This document shows, piece after piece, positions 13,664 through 13,736 of a DNA stretch of 13,736 nt. The stretch lies in assembly GCA_002314675.1 (NCBI GenBank), contig DCGZ01000186.1, forward strand, positions 1-13,736, written 5' to 3'. Every line of letters begins with the position of its first letter. Within the stretch, counting starts at the first letter, position 1. The notes under the pieces were generated by a model, which was given only the letters and a program-made list of their open reading frames with translations, was not told the DNA's origin and did not search any database. The position numbers and the translations under genes are program-made. This DNA is from Fibrobacter sp. UBA1765 (GTDB lineage: Bacteria > Fibrobacterota > Fibrobacteria > Fibrobacterales > Fibrobacteraceae).

Positions 13664-13736
13664 GGGCTAGTGGTTAGACGAGAGAACGGGCCTTTGCCTT
13701 GTAATGCAATCTAGGACTGTTTAGGTATGGGGTCGC
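13664..13736. other. Short 3' flank with nothing recognisable
   Basis: The 73 bases after the DedA stop hold no clear hairpin with a T-run, no RNA gene and no start of a convincing reading frame. The next gene or terminator must lie beyond the window. Confidence 0.6.

Noticed and set aside
1..13736. tRNA, rRNA, transposase or phage genes
   Set aside because: Reading both strands I saw no cloverleaf with a CCA-type end, no rRNA signature and no transposase, integrase or phage structural protein.

Overview
The window looks like chromosomal DNA from a Gram-negative bacterium of the Fibrobacter group (Fibrobacterota). The lineage call is an inference. It rests on a secreted GH8 glycanase with Ser/Asn/Gly linkers, a lipid A (lpx) gene cluster, several lipoprotein signal peptides and many small Ser/Asp-rich envelope proteins. 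Genes are dense, often overlap by 1-35 bp, and show no frameshifts or transposases.

Layout. (1) Positions 1-460 are non-coding and hold a 205-bp tandem duplication. It carries two kinds of long, nested hairpins that share one conserved core. On the minus strand each intact hairpin is followed by a T-run, directly downstream of the lipid A operon. (2) Positions 466-4217, minus strand, hold an operon read as gamma-carbonic-anhydrase-like hexapeptide protein, diacylglycerol/lipid kinase, lpxD, lpxC, fabZ. It links membrane lipid turnover, lipid A synthesis and fatty-acid dehydration. lpxA is not in the window. (3) Positions 4303-6012, minus strand, encode a secreted lipoprotein GH8 glycanase with its own ribosome binding site and a clear terminator. 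(4) Positions 6225-7224, minus strand, hold xseB overlapping an OppF/DppF-type ABC ATPase. (5) From 7254 on the plus strand there is a tightly overlapping five-gene run: three lipoproteins with Ig-like or PKD-like modules, then two signal-peptide proteins with PEGA-like domains and a C-terminal membrane hairpin. A DedA-family membrane protein follows. I recognise no named function for the five-gene run; it looks like a small envelope assembly.

The two most interesting signals are the 1-460 structured element and the 7254-12933 envelope cassette. In the structured element the helices co-vary while every internal loop is identical. Several genes without a Shine-Dalgarno sequence have a TANNNT box 6-7 bases before the ATG, which suggests leaderless transcription.
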